Notes: generated by a model from the sequence alone, not told the origin. A stretch of 64,000 nucleotides of DNA from Endozoicomonas sp965196975 (GCF_965196975.1 NZ_OZ239981.1:186001-250000), one strand, 5' to 3'. Shown: positions 35,814-45,059, numbered from the stretch's first letter. Program-made: numbers and translations.

Positions 35814-36878
35814 ATGGCCCTGATTAGCCTACGCGAGATGCTGGATCATGCTGCAGAAAATGGCTACGGTATCCCGGCATTTAATGTCAATAACCTCGAA
35901 CAAATGCGCGCCATCATGGAAGCGGCGCATGAAACCGACTCTCCTGTTATCGTTCAAGCCTCTGCGGGGGCAAGAAAGTACGCCGGCGCCCCCTTCCTTC
36001 GCCACCTCATCCTGGCGGCAACCGAAGAATTCCCGGATATTCCGGTAGTCATGCATCAAGATCATGGCACCAGCCCGGCAGTATGCCAGCGATCCATCCA
36101 GCTTGGTTTTACCTCGGTAATGATGGACGGCTCACTCATGGAGGATGGAAAAACCCCCTCCAGCTACGAATACAATGTTGAGGTTACCCGTAGAACCGTG
36201 GATATGGCACACGCCTGCGGTGTTTCAGTAGAGGGCGAGCTCGGCTGCCTGGGGTCACTGGAAACCGGACAGGCAGGTGAAGAAGACGGTGTCGGCGCTG
36301 AAGGAACCCTGTCTCACGACCAGTTACTGACCGACCCTGATGAAGCGGCTGACTTTGTAAAAGCGACCGGCGTGGACGCCCTGGCCATTGCCTGCGGCAC
36401 CAGTCACGGCGCCTACAAATTTACCCGCCCTCCTACGGGCGATATCCTAGCCATCGACCGCATCCGCGCCATTCACCAGCGCATCCCGAATACTCACCTG
36501 GTGATGCACGGCTCTTCTTCTGTTCCACAGGACTGGCTGAAAGTGATTAATGACCATGGAGGCTCCATCCCGGAAACCTATGGCGTTCCGGTTGAGCAAA
36601 TTCAGGAAGGCATTCGAAATGGAGTGCGCAAGGTCAACATTGATACCGACCTGCGCCTGGCTTCTACCGGTGCTATCCGCAGATTTCTGCAGGAAAACCC
36701 ATCGGAATTTGATCCTCGGAAGTACCTGAAAGCCTCTACACAAGCCATGAAAGAGATCTGTATTCATCGCTATGAAGCATTTGGTTGTGCTGGCCAGGGA
36801 AGCAAAATCCCGACCAGCAGTCTGGAAGCCATGTACCTCCGTTACAACTCTGGAGAGCTAAATCCCAAGGTCAGCTAA
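35814..36878 (+). CDS. fba: Class II fructose-bisphosphate aldolase, pseudomonad type
   Basis: A 354-residue aldolase of the class IIB/'Calvin cycle' subgroup, very similar to the P. aeruginosa enzyme from MALISLREMLDHAAENGYG onward. Zinc and substrate residues lie in VVMHQDHGTSP, GELGCLGSLETGQAGEEDG, GTSHGAYKF and VMHGSSSVPQ. It could duplicate the glycolytic step or favour the reverse (gluconeogenic) direction, or act on sedoheptulose bisphosphate; the sequence does not decide. Its codon use is less biased than that of fbaA. It is followed by tRNA genes on the other strand. Confidence 0.95.
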   Translation: MALISLREMLDHAAENGYGIPAFNVNNLEQMRAIMEAAHETDSPVIVQASAGARKYAGAPFLRHLILAATEEFPDIPVVMHQDHGTSPAVCQRSIQLGFTSVMMDGSLMEDGKTPSSYEYNVEVTRRTVDMAHACGVSVEGELGCLGSLETGQAGEEDGVGAEGTLSHDQLLTDPDEAADFVKATGVDALAIACGTSHGAYKFTRPPTGDILAIDRIRAIHQRIPNTHLVMHGSSSVPQDWLKVINDHGGSIPETYGVPVEQIQEGIRNGVRKVNIDTDLRLASTGAIRRFLQENPSEFDPRKYLKASTQAMKEICIHRYEAFGCAGQGSKIPTSSLEAMYLRYNSGELNPKVS

Positions 36879-36986
36879 CCTGCCAGCAAAACTCTTCCTG
36901 TCCACCCCAGGAAGAGATACCACTAACAAAAGTCATAATAATCGGAAGACATTAAAGAGTGAGGAGGGGTAGAAAATTCAAGACAT

Positions 36987-37017
36987 AAAAAAACCAGTCA
37001 ATTCGACTGGTTTTTTT
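36987..37017. terminator. Bidirectional terminator between fba and the tRNA cluster
   Basis: A stem of AACCAGTC with GACTGGTT is flanked by A and T runs, so it works on both strands: for fba on the plus strand and the tRNA operon on the minus strand. Confidence 0.85.
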
Positions 37018-37019
37018 AT

Positions 37020-37095
37020 TGGAGCGGGAAACGAGGTTCGAACTCGCGACCTCAACCTTGGCAAGGTTGCGCTCTACCAACTGAGCTATTCCCGC
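37020..37095 (-). tRNA. tRNA-Gly (GCC)
   Basis: A 76-nt tRNA with encoded CCA, anticodon GCC, intact TTCGAAC T-loop. Last gene of the minus-strand tRNA operon. Confidence 0.96.
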
Positions 37096-37154
37096 ATATT
37101 TGAGTCATCAGCTTAAAAAGCTGGACACCACTGTTCACACAACAACTGTAATAG

Positions 37155-37230
37155 TGGCGTCCCCTAGGGGACTCGAACCCCTGTTACCGCCGTGAAAGGG
37201 CGGTGTCCTAGGCCACTAGACGAAGGGGAC
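37155..37230 (-). tRNA. tRNA-Glu (TTC)
   Basis: A 76-nt tRNA with encoded CCA; the anticodon loop CTTTCAC has TTC; seven-base-pair acceptor GTCCCCT/AGGGGAC. Confidence 0.96.
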
Positions 37231-37249
37231 ACATACATCAAACGATGTT

Positions 37250-37325
37250 TGGTGGAGCTAAGCGGGATCGAACCGCTGACCTCAACACTGCCAGTGTTGC
37301 GCTCTCCCAGCTGAGCTATAGCCCC
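37250..37325 (-). tRNA. tRNA-Ala (GGC)
   Basis: A 76-nt tRNA with encoded CCA, anticodon GGC and acceptor GGGGCTA/TAGCTCC. Same sequence as the Ala gene at 38495. Confidence 0.95.
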
Positions 37326-37379
37326 ATATCAACCTGTCGCATTATGCCATTTTTTATAACAAATACAACACTTTGAAAT

Positions 37380-37455
37380 TGGAGCGGGAAACGAGGTTCG
37401 AACTCGCGACCTCAACCTTGGCAAGGTTGCGCTCTACCAACTGAGCTATTCCCGC
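37380..37455 (-). tRNA. tRNA-Gly (GCC)
   Basis: Identical to the Gly tRNA at 37020; intact cloverleaf with CCA. Confidence 0.96.
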
Positions 37456-37508
37456 AATGAAGATGATTTAAGAGATCTTCATCTCTTGCTCTCTATGAAG
37501 AGAATAAG

Positions 37509-37584
37509 TGGCGTCCCCTAGGGGACTCGAACCCCTGTTACCGCCGTGAAAGGGCGGTGTCCTAGGCCACTAGACGAAGGGGAC
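37509..37584 (-). tRNA. tRNA-Glu (TTC)
   Basis: Identical to the Glu tRNA at 37155; intact, with CCA. Confidence 0.96.
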
Positions 37585-37632
37585 GCAATCCTTCTGACTT
37601 AAATGATATAAACATCACTCAAGCTCTAGATT

Positions 37633-37708
37633 TGGAGCGGGAAACGAGGTTCGAACTCGCGACCTCAACCTTGGCAAGGTTGCGCTCTACCAACTGAGCT
37701 ATTCCCGC
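37633..37708 (-). tRNA. tRNA-Gly (GCC)
   Basis: Identical to the other intact Gly copies; its flanks match neighbouring repeat units closely. Confidence 0.96.
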
Positions 37709-37763
37709 AATGAAGATGGATTATAAAGGCTCTTCTAACCTTTCTCTCTATAAAGAGAATAAG

Positions 37764-37839
37764 TGGCGTCCCCTAGGGGACTCGAACCCCTGTTACCGCC
37801 GTGAAAGGGCGATGTCCTAGGCCACTAGACGAAGGGGAC
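37764..37839 (-). tRNA. tRNA-Glu (TTC), one-base variant
   Basis: As the other Glu copies except that one anticodon-stem C-G pair is changed to U-G. It probably still folds. Confidence 0.93.
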
Positions 37840-37887
37840 GCAATCCTTCTAACCTAAATGATATAAACATCACTTAAGCTCTAGATT

Positions 37888-37976
37888 TGGAGCAGGAAAC
37901 GAGATTCATTCTCGTCACAAGAAAGTGCGACCTCAACCTTGGCAAGGTTGCGCTCTACCAACTGAGCTATTCCCGC
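37888..37976 (-). pseudogene. tRNA-Gly pseudogene 1
   Basis: The 5' half through the GCC anticodon arm is intact, but about 13 extra bases (TTTCTTGTGAC region) follow and the T-arm is lost; the TTCGAAC loop is absent. The acceptor has one G-U pair. It shares the insertion with the locus at 38157. Confidence 0.85.
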
Positions 37977-38031
37977 AATGAAGATGGATTATAAAGGCTC
38001 TTCCAACCTTTATCTCTATAAAGAGAATAAG

Positions 38032-38107
38032 TGGCGTCCCCTAGGGGACTCGAACCCCTGTTACCGCCGTGAAAGGGCGGTGTCCTAGGCCACTAGACGA
38101 AGGGGAC
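38032..38107 (-). tRNA. tRNA-Glu (TTC)
   Basis: Identical to the other intact Glu copies; CCA encoded. Confidence 0.96.
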
Positions 38108-38156
38108 GCAATCCTTCTGACTTAAATGATATAAAAACCACTTAAGCTCTAGATTT

Positions 38157-38244
38157 TGAGCGAGAAACGAGGTTCGTTCTTGTCACAAGAAAAGCGCGAC
38201 CTCAACCTTAGCAAGGTTGCGCTCTACCAATGAGCCATTCCCGC
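38157..38244 (-). pseudogene. tRNA-Gly pseudogene 2
   Basis: Carries the same kind of insertion, here a perfect hairpin TTCTTGTGACAAGAA in place of the T-stem. The anticodon has become GCT, a D-loop base is missing, and the 3' CCA is lost. Non-functional as a glycine tRNA. Confidence 0.87.
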
Positions 38245-38287
38245 AATGAAGATGGATTATAAAGGCTCTTCCAACCTTGTAAATAAG

Positions 38288-38363
38288 TGGCGTCCCCTAG
38301 GGGACTCGAACCCCTGTTACCGCCGTGAAAGGGCGGTGTCCTAGGCCACTAGACGAAGGGGAC
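38288..38363 (-). tRNA. tRNA-Glu (TTC)
   Basis: Identical to the other intact Glu copies; CCA encoded. Confidence 0.96.
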
Positions 38364-38411
38364 GCAATCCTTCTGACTTAAATGATGTAAAAATCACTTA
38401 AGTTCTAGATT

Positions 38412-38487
38412 TGGAGCGGGAAACGAGGTTCGAACTCGCGACCTCAACCTTGGCAAGGTTGCGCTCTACCAACTGAGCTATTCCCGC
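38412..38487 (-). tRNA. tRNA-Gly (GCC)
   Basis: Intact Gly copy, second gene of the operon in transcription order, seven bases from the Ala gene. Confidence 0.96.
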
Positions 38488-38494
38488 AATAAAA

Positions 38495-38570
38495 TGGTGG
38501 AGCTAAGCGGGATCGAACCGCTGACCTCAACACTGCCAGTGTTGCGCTCTCCCAGCTGAGCTATAGCCCC
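38495..38570 (-). tRNA. tRNA-Ala (GGC)
   Basis: Intact, with CCA, identical to the Ala gene at 37250. It is the first gene of the array in transcription order; the promoter should lie just right of 38570. Confidence 0.95.
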
Positions 38571-38752
38571 AAAACTTTCGCAGCAACAATACTTAATGTA
38601 TTTAACAACTGCTTTCTGCTTTAGCGCCTTTCGAAGAACTCTTTGTTTGCCCCCCGAAACGCAGGGCGAATGATATGGATGCCCCCCTATCCTGTCAAGC
38701 GTCGCTTATAAAAATTATGCTCAAATAATAGTGCAGTTATATATGCATCTAT

Positions 38753-38777
38753 AAAAAAGGCCGGTACACAACCGGCC
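38753..38777 (-). terminator. Rho-independent terminator of gltX
   Basis: On the minus strand GGCCGGT pairs with ACCGGCC and is followed by six Ts, 20 bp after the gltX stop. Confidence 0.85.
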
Positions 38778-38796
38778 TCAGAGCAAAGAAGCTGGG

Positions 38797-40275
38797 TTAG
38801 AGCGCTGCAAACTCTTTTTCCAGACGCTTAGCTTCTTTTTTGGAAACGCCCCCCAACACCTCTACAGCATGACGAAGGCGTGCACGTGTCATGTCCGGTC
38901 CAAGGATCTCCATCGACTCCATGACAGACCAGGAATTTGGCGTACCAGCAATAGCAACAAAAATTGGATGATTAAAATCACCCAGTTTGATGTCCATCGC
39001 TTTGGAAAGCCCTTTAATTTCAGAGAAAATCTGATCGCGCTGCCACTGACGCAGCTGTTCCAGCTTCCAGAGAGTGAACTGCAGCACCTTTTTAACATCA
39101 CCCGCTTCCAGCTTTTTATGGGCAAAGTCTTCAGACGACAGATCAAGCATACCGGAGAACATAAAGGCAGCAATGGGCGCAAAATCACTCAGTCGCTCAA
39201 CCCGCTCTTTCGCCATTGGCAGAAACTTCATCAGGTAGTCACGATTCAGTAACCAGTGATGCAGGCGGTCAGCAAACTGCTCTGTGGTCAGATTTTCGCG
39301 GATCCAGCTGGCATTCAACCAGGAGAGCTTTTCCTGGTCAAAAATTGGACCACCCAGAGATACCCGCTTGATATCAAAATCCGCCAGCATTTCTTCCAGG
39401 CTGAATTTCTCCCGCTCGTCCGGCATGGACCACCCCATACGACCAAGGTAGTTCAACAGCGCTTCTGGCAGATAGCCCATATCACGATAGTAAGTAATAC
39501 AGGTTGGGTTCTTCCGCTTGGACAACTTGCTCTTGTCAGGATTTCTCAGCAATGGCATATGACAAAGCACAGGCATATCCCAGCCAAAGTACTCATACAG
39601 CAACTGATGCTTGGGTGCAGAGTTAATCCATTCCTCACCACGAATAACGTGGGTGATTTCCATCAGGTGATCATCAACAACATTGGCCAGGTGATAGGTT
39701 GGCATGCCATCGGCTTTCACCAGTACCTGCATATCCACCTGAGACCAGTCAATCTCGATGGTGCCACGCAGCATATCATCCACTTTGCAGACGCCGCTCT
39801 CAGGCACCTTCATTCGAACCACATGAGGTTCACCCGCATTCAGCCGGGCCTGGACTTCATCTTCAGAAAGATGCAGGCAGTGGCCATCATACCCAGGCGT
39901 CTGCTTATTGGCCATTTGCTCTGCACGCAGGGCATCAAGACGCTCAGATGAACAGAAACAGCGGAAAGCATGCCCTTTGTTCAACAGCACATGAGCGTGC
40001 TCAGCATAGATCTCACGACGCTCACTTTGGCGATAAGGACCATGCGGACCACCAACATCAGGACCTTCATCCCAATTCAACCCAAGCCAGCGCAGGGAGT
40101 CGAGAATCTGCTGCTCAGATTCTGGCGTACTTCTTGTTTGGTCGGTATCTTCGATACGCAGCAGAAACTGGCCGCCCTGACTCTTGGCAAACGCCAGATT
40201 AAACAGAGCAATATAAGCAGTACCGACATGGGGATCGCCGGTAGGGGAAGGTGCAATACGGGTGCGTACAGTCAT
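38797..40275 (-). CDS. gltX: Glutamyl-tRNA synthetase
   Basis: A 492-residue class I synthetase that charges tRNA-Glu. The HIGH-type signature reads APSPTGDPHVGTAY near the N-terminus and the KMSKS-type loop reads SKLSKRKN near residue 245; RIEDTDQTRST lies between them, as in the pseudomonad enzyme. It shares its strand and neighbourhood with five tRNA-Glu genes, its own substrates; a gltX-tRNA cluster is also known from pseudomonads. A terminator separates it from the tRNA genes. Confidence 0.97.
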   Translation of the reverse strand: MTVRTRIAPSPTGDPHVGTAYIALFNLAFAKSQGGQFLLRIEDTDQTRSTPESEQQILDSLRWLGLNWDEGPDVGGPHGPYRQSERREIYAEHAHVLLNKGHAFRCFCSSERLDALRAEQMANKQTPGYDGHCLHLSEDEVQARLNAGEPHVVRMKVPESGVCKVDDMLRGTIEIDWSQVDMQVLVKADGMPTYHLANVVDDHLMEITHVIRGEEWINSAPKHQLLYEYFGWDMPVLCHMPLLRNPDKSKLSKRKNPTCITYYRDMGYLPEALLNYLGRMGWSMPDEREKFSLEEMLADFDIKRVSLGGPIFDQEKLSWLNASWIRENLTTEQFADRLHHWLLNRDYLMKFLPMAKERVERLSDFAPIAAFMFSGMLDLSSEDFAHKKLEAGDVKKVLQFTLWKLEQLRQWQRDQIFSEIKGLSKAMDIKLGDFNHPIFVAIAGTPNSWSVMESMEILGPDMTRARLRHAVEVLGGVSKKEAKRLEKEFAAL

Positions 40276-40392
40276 GAAATTGCTTTCTCAATAAGACCTG
40301 AGCCTGAATGGGAGCAGGCTGATAGAATGCCAAAACAGGTATTATAAGGCTGAGACCCAGCAGCACCCAAATATTGATTCAATTGAGTAGAG

Positions 40393-41664
40393 TCAAGCTT
40401 CCCTTTTTATCCCCAGACGGGACATCAACCAGCCAATGGTAGTCCCCTGAATCAGCAGTGAGAAAAGAATAACAGCAAGCGTCATTTCTATGATCATTCG
40501 CTTTTCAGGCATGGAGTCCGGAATTGACAGCATCAGGGCAACCGGCACAACGCCTCTCAACCCTCCCCAGAACATCACCTTCATTGAACTACTGTCCACC
40601 TTTCCACTGAGTGGAATCCAATTACTGACTGGCAGCAACAGATATACCACCAGGAAGCGCGCCAGGAGCACAGCCACAATGGCAATGATCAGCGTGGGAT
40701 AGAACATGCTGAGATGCTCAATATTCCGAAGCAGGAAGTCCTCACTTAACCCTAACAGCAGGAAAATAAAACTATTGGCAACAAACGCCATAAACTCCCA
40801 GTAAGGATCAAGGTGGCGCAATGTCATAAAGTCCGCCATAGCCCGGCGGCCATAGCTGCGAGTGATAATCCCGGCAGCGATCACTGACATCACACCAGAG
40901 GTTTCAAAGACATGGTCTGCGATGATAAAGCTGGAAAAGGCAAGAATGGTTGTCAGCGCAATGTGAACATAAGGCATCCCCCTGGATAACCGGAGCAATA
41001 CCAGCATTCCCGCCCCCATGGCCGTACCGACAAAAATTCCGCCAAAGAAAACCCTGAAGAACTCGATAAAAGCCGCAAAAACAGTGTTACCAGACAGCCC
41101 GGTTCCCGATTGAATAATCGAAAGAACAATACCAAACATGACAATCGCGGTTGCGTCATTAAACAAACTCTCGGCATCCATCAGCAGAGACATCCGCTCA
41201 GGCGCTTTCACCTCTTTAAAAAGCGCAATAACGGCGACCGGATCCGTTGCCGAAATCAGCGCACCAAACAGCAGTGCACCGGCAAGTGTCAGAGGCGTCA
41301 ATTCACCGAGAATCACCCCAACAACTAGGGTTGACAGAACCACACCCAGAATTGCCAGCATCAATACAGGCACTAGCTCTTTCATAAGAGCCGACAGCTT
41401 TATATTGATGGCCGCCTCAAAAACCAGCACAGGCAGCAAAACATACATGATCAGGTCGTGGGTCAGGGAAAGACGGAGGATGGGAGCCAGTATTTCACAA
41501 TACTCAGCCGCTATCCCCAGGGCCATACCGATCACAACCAGTCCAATGGTATAGGGAAAACGCAGCTTTTTAAGAAGGATCGCTGAGATAGCCGCCAATA
41601 AGAAAAGGCCGCAGAAGATCAGCATGGGGATGGCGAGACCAGCGCCAGAATGTGTTACCGACAT
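40393..41664 (-). CDS. CPA1-type Na+/H+ antiporter
   Basis: A 423-residue membrane protein with about 11-12 hydrophobic helices. The ion-binding region SATDPVAVIALFKEV and MDAESLFNDATAIVMF are the hallmarks of NhaP/CPA1 exchangers, which trade cytoplasmic Na+ (or K+) for protons. No cytoplasmic C-terminal domain is present, so it is the short form. It follows the TDT gene on the same strand with 120 bp and a hairpin between, so it may be separately transcribed. Sodium export fits a marine host. Confidence 0.92.
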   Translation of the reverse strand: MSVTHSGAGLAIPMLIFCGLFLLAAISAILLKKLRFPYTIGLVVIGMALGIAAEYCEILAPILRLSLTHDLIMYVLLPVLVFEAAINIKLSALMKELVPVLMLAILGVVLSTLVVGVILGELTPLTLAGALLFGALISATDPVAVIALFKEVKAPERMSLLMDAESLFNDATAIVMFGIVLSIIQSGTGLSGNTVFAAFIEFFRVFFGGIFVGTAMGAGMLVLLRLSRGMPYVHIALTTILAFSSFIIADHVFETSGVMSVIAAGIITRSYGRRAMADFMTLRHLDPYWEFMAFVANSFIFLLLGLSEDFLLRNIEHLSMFYPTLIIAIVAVLLARFLVVYLLLPVSNWIPLSGKVDSSSMKVMFWGGLRGVVPVALMLSIPDSMPEKRMIIEMTLAVILFSLLIQGTTIGWLMSRLGIKREA

Positions 41665-41724
41665 TTCCTGTTCCGTTTATAAATAAATGCCGAAATAAAG
41701 AGGGATCATAAGTTCGACATTTAA

Positions 41725-41751
41725 GGCCATGAGTTCAATTTACCCATGGCC
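41725..41751 (-). terminator. Hairpin between the TDT and antiporter genes
   Basis: GGCCATG (41725-41731) pairs with CATGGCC (41745-41751); on the minus strand TTAAATG follows. Weak terminator candidate. Confidence 0.35.
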
Positions 41752-41784
41752 ATATTGACCGGTCAGTCCATGTCTCGACATACC

Positions 41785-42777
41785 TCAGGGATGGCGAGGT
41801 GAGAAGTAAAACCAGAGATAGCGGAGGGCAACATAAAATACGATCACCGTCGCCACCAAAAGTTCAAAACCGGCCAGATTGTTAATAACATCACAAACTT
41901 TTTGATAGCCCTGTTGATTAAGTATATCCGCCAGCTTGAACAACGCTGTAGCCCCAATCACCATTGGAAATGTGAAAGCCGCATATCCAGGTGAAAACGG
42001 CAGGCGCAGTAGACGGACAAACGCAACATAGACCAGACTCGTCATAAAAATAGCCAATGGCAGCAGGACTGCAACCAGTAAGTAATTTGGCTGGTTAGTT
42101 ATGGACAGATAACCTGCCAGAGAGAGGCTCGCCGGTGCCGCCATAATGGCAAATGTAGGCAGCGCCGCATCAGGAATCGCCTCTCTGAAAATCAGGCGAT
42201 ACAGCATCACTGGCAGCTTTATGAAGTAGCAGCAAAGTCCAAAAACAAACAACGTAAAGACCAGTTTTTCATGCCCCATACCCGCACTGGTTACTGCCGT
42301 CACAATAATACCCACCGGCGGGACAAACCAGCTTGGAACCATATGGTGTAAATGGAAATCAATAAATCTGTGAACCGTAAACCCTACAAATAAAAGGAGA
42401 TGAGCAACAACAGCCATCAACCAGAGTCCTTTGGCAAAAGCAGGTGCCAATGACAACAAAGATTGCGCAATCACCATACTGGCCATCGCACAGGTTGGCA
42501 TCACACTGCTGACCACAGGGTGAGCAAGATCCTCCCGAAACAGGTCAGGATTGCTCATAAATTTCAGAATAATGGCCAAAACCAGCACACTGGCCACCAG
42601 TGCCGATGACAACTTAAACCATTCGGCAAAGCCGGGCAGCACTAGTGCCCAGACCGCTCCCAAACTGGCAATACCCAGCGCCAGGCCTCCCAGCGGAGTT
42701 GGCACCTTCCTGAGACGGACACTCAAATCGGTTTTATGCATCTGCAAGCCATCTTCTAACTGACTGACAACGGCCAC
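41785..42777 (-). CDS. TDT-family transporter (TehA/SLAC1-like)
   Basis: A 330-residue protein with about ten membrane helices of the tellurite-resistance/dicarboxylate transporter family. The start KVPTPLGGLALGIASLG and the blocks HPVVSSVMPTCAMASM and VPSWFVPPVGIIVTAV are typical. Members carry small anions or sulfite, or confer tellurite resistance; the substrate is not visible here. It is divergent from a LysR regulator 145 bp away, which probably controls it. TehA proper often pairs with TehB, which is absent. Confidence 0.87.
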   Translation of the reverse strand: MAVVSQLEDGLQMHKTDLSVRLRKVPTPLGGLALGIASLGAVWALVLPGFAEWFKLSSALVASVLVLAIILKFMSNPDLFREDLAHPVVSSVMPTCAMASMVIAQSLLSLAPAFAKGLWLMAVVAHLLLFVGFTVHRFIDFHLHHMVPSWFVPPVGIIVTAVTSAGMGHEKLVFTLFVFGLCCYFIKLPVMLYRLIFREAIPDAALPTFAIMAAPASLSLAGYLSITNQPNYLLVAVLLPLAIFMTSLVYVAFVRLLRLPFSPGYAAFTFPMVIGATALFKLADILNQQGYQKVCDVINNLAGFELLVATVIVFYVALRYLWFYFSPRHP

Positions 42778-42922
42778 TTGTACTCATCTCCAGAAAATAG
42801 TTGGAATAAAGATATAACCCAACTAAAAATAAGAAAAATCAAACTTATGGATAGATAGATTCAGTTTTACTTATACTCTATAGAGTTCAATAAGATAATC
42901 AGGCAAGCCGGGCGGCAATAGC

Positions 42923-43801
42923 GTGCATATAACATTAAGACAACTGCAGGTATTCAGGGCCATAGCGACTCTCGGCCAGGTTCAACTGGCTGCACGCCAG
43001 TTATATCTATCACAGCCAGCAACCAGCATGGCTCTGTCTGAATTGGAAAAGCACTTAAGCTGCCAACTGTTTGACCGCGCAGGCAATCGACTTATCCTGA
43101 ACTCAGAAGGAAAGAGGCTCCTGCCTCTTGCCTGCGAGTTACTCGATCGCAGCGAAGAGATCTCACGACTGTTCAATAACAGCGACCACCACAGTGGCAA
43201 AGTGACGATTGGTGCCAGTACCACCATCGGCAACTACCTCTTACCGGAAGAGCTTGCCCGGTTTGAAAGAAACCATCCAGAAATCACCGTAGAACTGGAC
43301 ATTCACAACACCACCACCATCATTGAAAAGCTGGCATCACTGGAGATCGACCTGGCCTGTGTGGAAGGCCCCTGCCAGCACCCTGGCATTGAAACGATTC
43401 CCTGGCGAGAGGATCATCTGGTTCTCTTTTGCAGCAGCGAACACCCTCTGGCAAAAAGCAAAGCGGTAACTATTGAAAACCTTGAGCAAACAGAATGGAT
43501 ACTGCGAGAGCCAGGATCAGGCACTCGTATGCTGTTTGAGCTTCATATTGGTCAGTATTTACGGCAAAGGCATCTGAAGATGGAGCTTAACCAGACTGAG
43601 GCCATCAAGAGCATGGTGCGTTCAGGCATTGGGATTAGCTGCCTATCTGAGCTCTGCATTGCCAATGAACTGATACAAGGTGAGCTGGTTCGGCTCCCCT
43701 TTCCAAAGCAGCCGATGAAAAGGCAGCTATGGCTGTTATTAAATAAAAGAAAATACAAAAGCAGGTTGGTATCTCAACTGATCCGATGCTTACTGGCTTA
43801 A
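42923..43801 (+). CDS. LysR-family transcriptional regulator (YeiE/CysB-like branch)
   Basis: A 292-residue LysR protein: N-terminal winged helix-turn-helix within residues 1-60 (ITLRQLQVFRAIATLGQVQ ... SQPATSMALSELE), a linker helix, then a two-lobe ligand domain (VTIGASTTIGNYLLPEEL). The overall look is closest to YeiE-type regulators (inference). It is transcribed away from the TDT transporter, and the shared 145-bp gap, which holds AT-rich dyads, is the likely operator. The ligand may be the anion carried by the transporter. Confidence 0.9.
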   Translation: MHITLRQLQVFRAIATLGQVQLAARQLYLSQPATSMALSELEKHLSCQLFDRAGNRLILNSEGKRLLPLACELLDRSEEISRLFNNSDHHSGKVTIGASTTIGNYLLPEELARFERNHPEITVELDIHNTTTIIEKLASLEIDLACVEGPCQHPGIETIPWREDHLVLFCSSEHPLAKSKAVTIENLEQTEWILREPGSGTRMLFELHIGQYLRQRHLKMELNQTEAIKSMVRSGIGISCLSELCIANELIQGELVRLPFPKQPMKRQLWLLLNKRKYKSRLVSQLIRCLLA

Positions 43802-44072
43802 ATTGCGGTGCAGCCTGTATTCATAAACACGACCTCACTAAAAATCAAAAGAAGCCGTTTAGTAGTGACGTTTCATTTGAGATAAATAGAGTGAATAGTG
43901 GTATTTCATAGCTATTTCCTAATCAAAATAGCCCCCCTCCCCAAGGAAACCACTCGTAACGATCAGGATAAATTAACCACCGGATGAGTAGTGTTTTTTG
44001 AACTTCGATCATGAATACCGGTCTATAACCAGAAATCAACCAAACAAAAGAACACTATTCAGGGGTATATCA

Positions 44073-45059
44073 ATGGACTCTCTCGGCATTTTCGGAGCAT
44101 TTTCCCATGCGTACCATAATAGTGATTCCAACTATTTTGCTATTCGAGTATTGAGTGGACTCTCTGCATCCTTGCAGACCGCCTCTGCCTGCATCTGGGG
44201 AGGTTACAAGGTTGATATTTCTGACTATCAGACCATCATCTTAAAAAATGAACATCCCGACTCCTACTTTGCAATGGAGTTTGCCGACATAGAGGCTCGT
44301 CGTGCCAGGGTATGTGAATACGATACTTATACTCCAAGGATCCCAAGGAAAATCAGCTTCACTGGAGAATGCAAGACGTTTCAAGATGAGCTGAAGCGAC
44401 TATCTTCCGCAGCCGATCAAAAAATATCGCAAGAAGTCCTGAATGACACAAGACGTCAATCAACTTACATGACACAGTTAGACGAAGCTAGAGACAAATT
44501 ACGTCTAATTGATCAAAAAAGCCGAGAGTTGCATGAAAAGCAAGGCACTCATTCTCAACCAGGACAATTTGCCAAAGCACTTTTGACTAAATCATTTTTT
44601 ATATTACAAGCTAGTTGGCCTCAGGAAATTAAACAATTGATGAGTGAGCAACACCCAAACACGTCTTCACACGTTTGGTTTAACACCGTAACAGATAATC
44701 AAGATAGAACACGTTATCTTGACATTACTCCATTACTTTGCGAGCTAATCGACAGAACAACTTTTGCTGCTCACAACTTCTTGAAGAAAACGCCTGAGCA
44801 GCGGCAAGCCGATGTGGAGAGATTGTCTCAGACAATTCAAAATAAGCATCTTGCCGATCGTGGTGTTATAGATAGAGCATTAACACAAAATGATCCTGCC
44901 AGCCTTATAGAGCTCAGCGCAGCTGTAGCATTTGCTGAAGTATTAAACGAAGTCAAGCGTGCATATCAAACCTGTGGTGGCAGTCAGCAAGACAACCCCA
45001 TAACCATCTTCCAATTCTTTAAATACTGGCTCATCATGAACAAGCCACAATGGCAGTAG
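44073..45059 (+). CDS. Hypothetical cytoplasmic protein, AT-rich accessory gene
   Basis: I do not recognise this 328-residue protein. The frame is open from a TTG at 43998, but AGGGG lies seven bases before the ATG at 44073 (MDSLGIFGAFSHAYHNS), so I start there. It has no signal peptide. Residues around 120-165 are helical and charged (SQEVLNDTRRQ ... LDEARDKLRLIDQK) and may form a coiled coil. Base composition is more AT-rich than in the flanking housekeeping genes, which suggests lineage-specific or acquired DNA. An effector role is possible but not supported by any motif. Confidence 0.65.
   Translation: MDSLGIFGAFSHAYHNSDSNYFAIRVLSGLSASLQTASACIWGGYKVDISDYQTIILKNEHPDSYFAMEFADIEARRARVCEYDTYTPRIPRKISFTGECKTFQDELKRLSSAADQKISQEVLNDTRRQSTYMTQLDEARDKLRLIDQKSRELHEKQGTHSQPGQFAKALLTKSFFILQASWPQEIKQLMSEQHPNTSSHVWFNTVTDNQDRTRYLDITPLLCELIDRTTFAAHNFLKKTPEQRQADVERLSQTIQNKHLADRGVIDRALTQNDPASLIELSAAVAFAEVLNEVKRAYQTCGGSQQDNPITIFQFFKYWLIMNKPQWQ

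Larger units (their letters stand above)
37456..38411 (-). repeat. Tandem Gly-Glu tRNA repeat units (about 255-270 bp each)
   Basis: Repeated units consist of a Gly (or pseudo-Gly) tRNA, a spacer of the type GAAGATGGATTATAAAGG, a Glu tRNA, and a spacer of the type AATCCTTCTGACTTAAATGA then CTCTAGATTT. Spacers are nearly the same in each unit, showing tandem duplication. Confidence 0.85.

Noticed and set aside
37456..38411. CRISPR array
   Set aside because: The regular repeats here are tRNA genes with duplicated spacers; repeat length and content do not fit CRISPR.
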